A DNA stretch of 6,794 bases from Rhizobium sp. LCM 4573 (GTDB lineage Bacteria; Pseudomonadota; Alphaproteobacteria; Rhizobiales; Rhizobiaceae), in NCBI RefSeq assembly GCF_001854865.1, contig NZ_MDDW01000013.1:49307-56100 (forward strand), read 5' to 3'. Positions 6,418-6,794 of this stretch are shown here, piece after piece. The position numbers and the translations under genes are program-made. Within the stretch, counting starts at the first letter, position 1. Each line of letters opens with the position of its first letter. The notes beneath the pieces were generated by a model. The model was not told where the DNA came from. It saw only the letters and a list, made by a program, of their open reading frames with translations, and did no database searches.

Positions 6418-6794
6418 TCACCCATTCCCGATGATGATGCCGGCAGCGAGAACCAGCGAACCGCCGAACACGACCTGGAAAACCGCACGCATGAAAGGCG
6501 TCTCCATATAGCGGTTCTGGATGAAGGCAATCGCCCAGAGCTCGATGAAGACCACCAGCGCGGCGATTGCCGTTGCCGTCCAGAAATGCGGGATCAGATA
6601 GGGTAGCGCATGGCCGAGACCGCCGATTGCGGTCATGATGCCGGACGCAAAACCCCGCTTCACCGGAGAGCCTCGGCCGGAAATCTTGCCATCGTCATGT
6701 GCGGCCTCGGTGAACCCCATGGAAATGCCCGCACCGACAGACGCCGACAAGCCGATGAGGAAAGTGGACCAGGTGTCCTGCGTGGCGAAGGCGG
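6418..6794 (-). CDS. mbfA: C-terminal part of a VIT1/CCC1-type iron transporter, likely MbfA
   Basis: The last 124 codons of a membrane protein whose start lies beyond the right edge. The conserved stretch GISMGFTEAAHDDGKISGRGS, of the VIT1/CCC1 type, comes first (residues about 22-42 of the visible part), then a probable membrane segment around GIMTAIGGLGHALPYLIP, another at ATAIAALVVFIELWAIAFI, and a last at VFGGSLVLAAGIIIG. It recalls the C-terminus of rhizobial MbfA, an inner-membrane iron exporter with an N-terminal ferritin-like domain that is controlled by Irr; that domain and the promoter are outside, so a plain VIT-family protein cannot be excluded. The TGA at 6418-6420 directly abuts repeat module B. 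It is convergent with the peptidase gene. Confidence 0.75.
   Translation of the reverse strand, partial: AFATQDTWSTFLIGLSASVGAGISMGFTEAAHDDGKISGRGSPVKRGFASGIMTAIGGLGHALPYLIPHFWTATAIAALVVFIELWAIAFIQNRYMETPFMRAVFQVVFGGSLVLAAGIIIGNG

Noticed and set aside
6220..6434. Short open frames across the repeat region
   Set aside because: They follow the repeated palindromic DNA, have no ribosome-binding site and no family resemblance.

Overview
The window looks like chromosomal DNA from a Rhizobium-type alphaproteobacterium (R. leguminosarum/etli group or a close relative). This rests on the protein sequences (IF3, L20, L35, PheS/PheT, an MbfA-like C-terminus), GC-rich codon use, and a mosaic of palindromic repeats of the kind common between rhizobial genes. 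The genus is an inference; no database search was possible.

Positions 1-4423, minus strand, hold a conserved translation cluster read right to left: infC (IF3), rpmI (L35), rplT (L20), pheS and pheT (alpha and beta subunits of Phe-tRNA synthetase). pheT runs off the left edge with 594 codons present. A clear intrinsic terminator lies between rplT and pheS, so the cluster is probably two transcription units, infC-rpmI-rplT and pheS-pheT. infC most likely starts at an AUU codon, the non-standard start through which IF3 controls its own synthesis in E. coli. The 197-nt gap between infC and rpmI carries a promoter-like sequence and two stem-loops, a plausible site for ribosomal-protein feedback. 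The pheS leader has a perfect 9-bp inverted repeat.

Positions 4608-6219, plus strand, hold two genes divergent from infC: an ABHD10-like alpha/beta-hydrolase and a secreted transglutaminase-like cysteine peptidase (DUF920/C93 type). The peptidase has its own promoter-like sequence, whose -10 element overlaps a TTAA-N7-TTAA motif matching the CtrA cell-cycle regulator consensus. It ends in a strong terminator.

Positions 6257-6417 hold two tandem, related palindromic modules between the peptidase and a convergent minus-strand gene. That gene (6418-6794, 3' part only) encodes the C-terminus of a VIT1/CCC1-type membrane protein, most likely the iron exporter MbfA.

Most of the window is ordinary core genome. 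The points worth a second look are the RNA leaders of infC, rpmI and pheS, the putative CtrA box, and the modular repeat whose arms differ between copies yet stay self-complementary.
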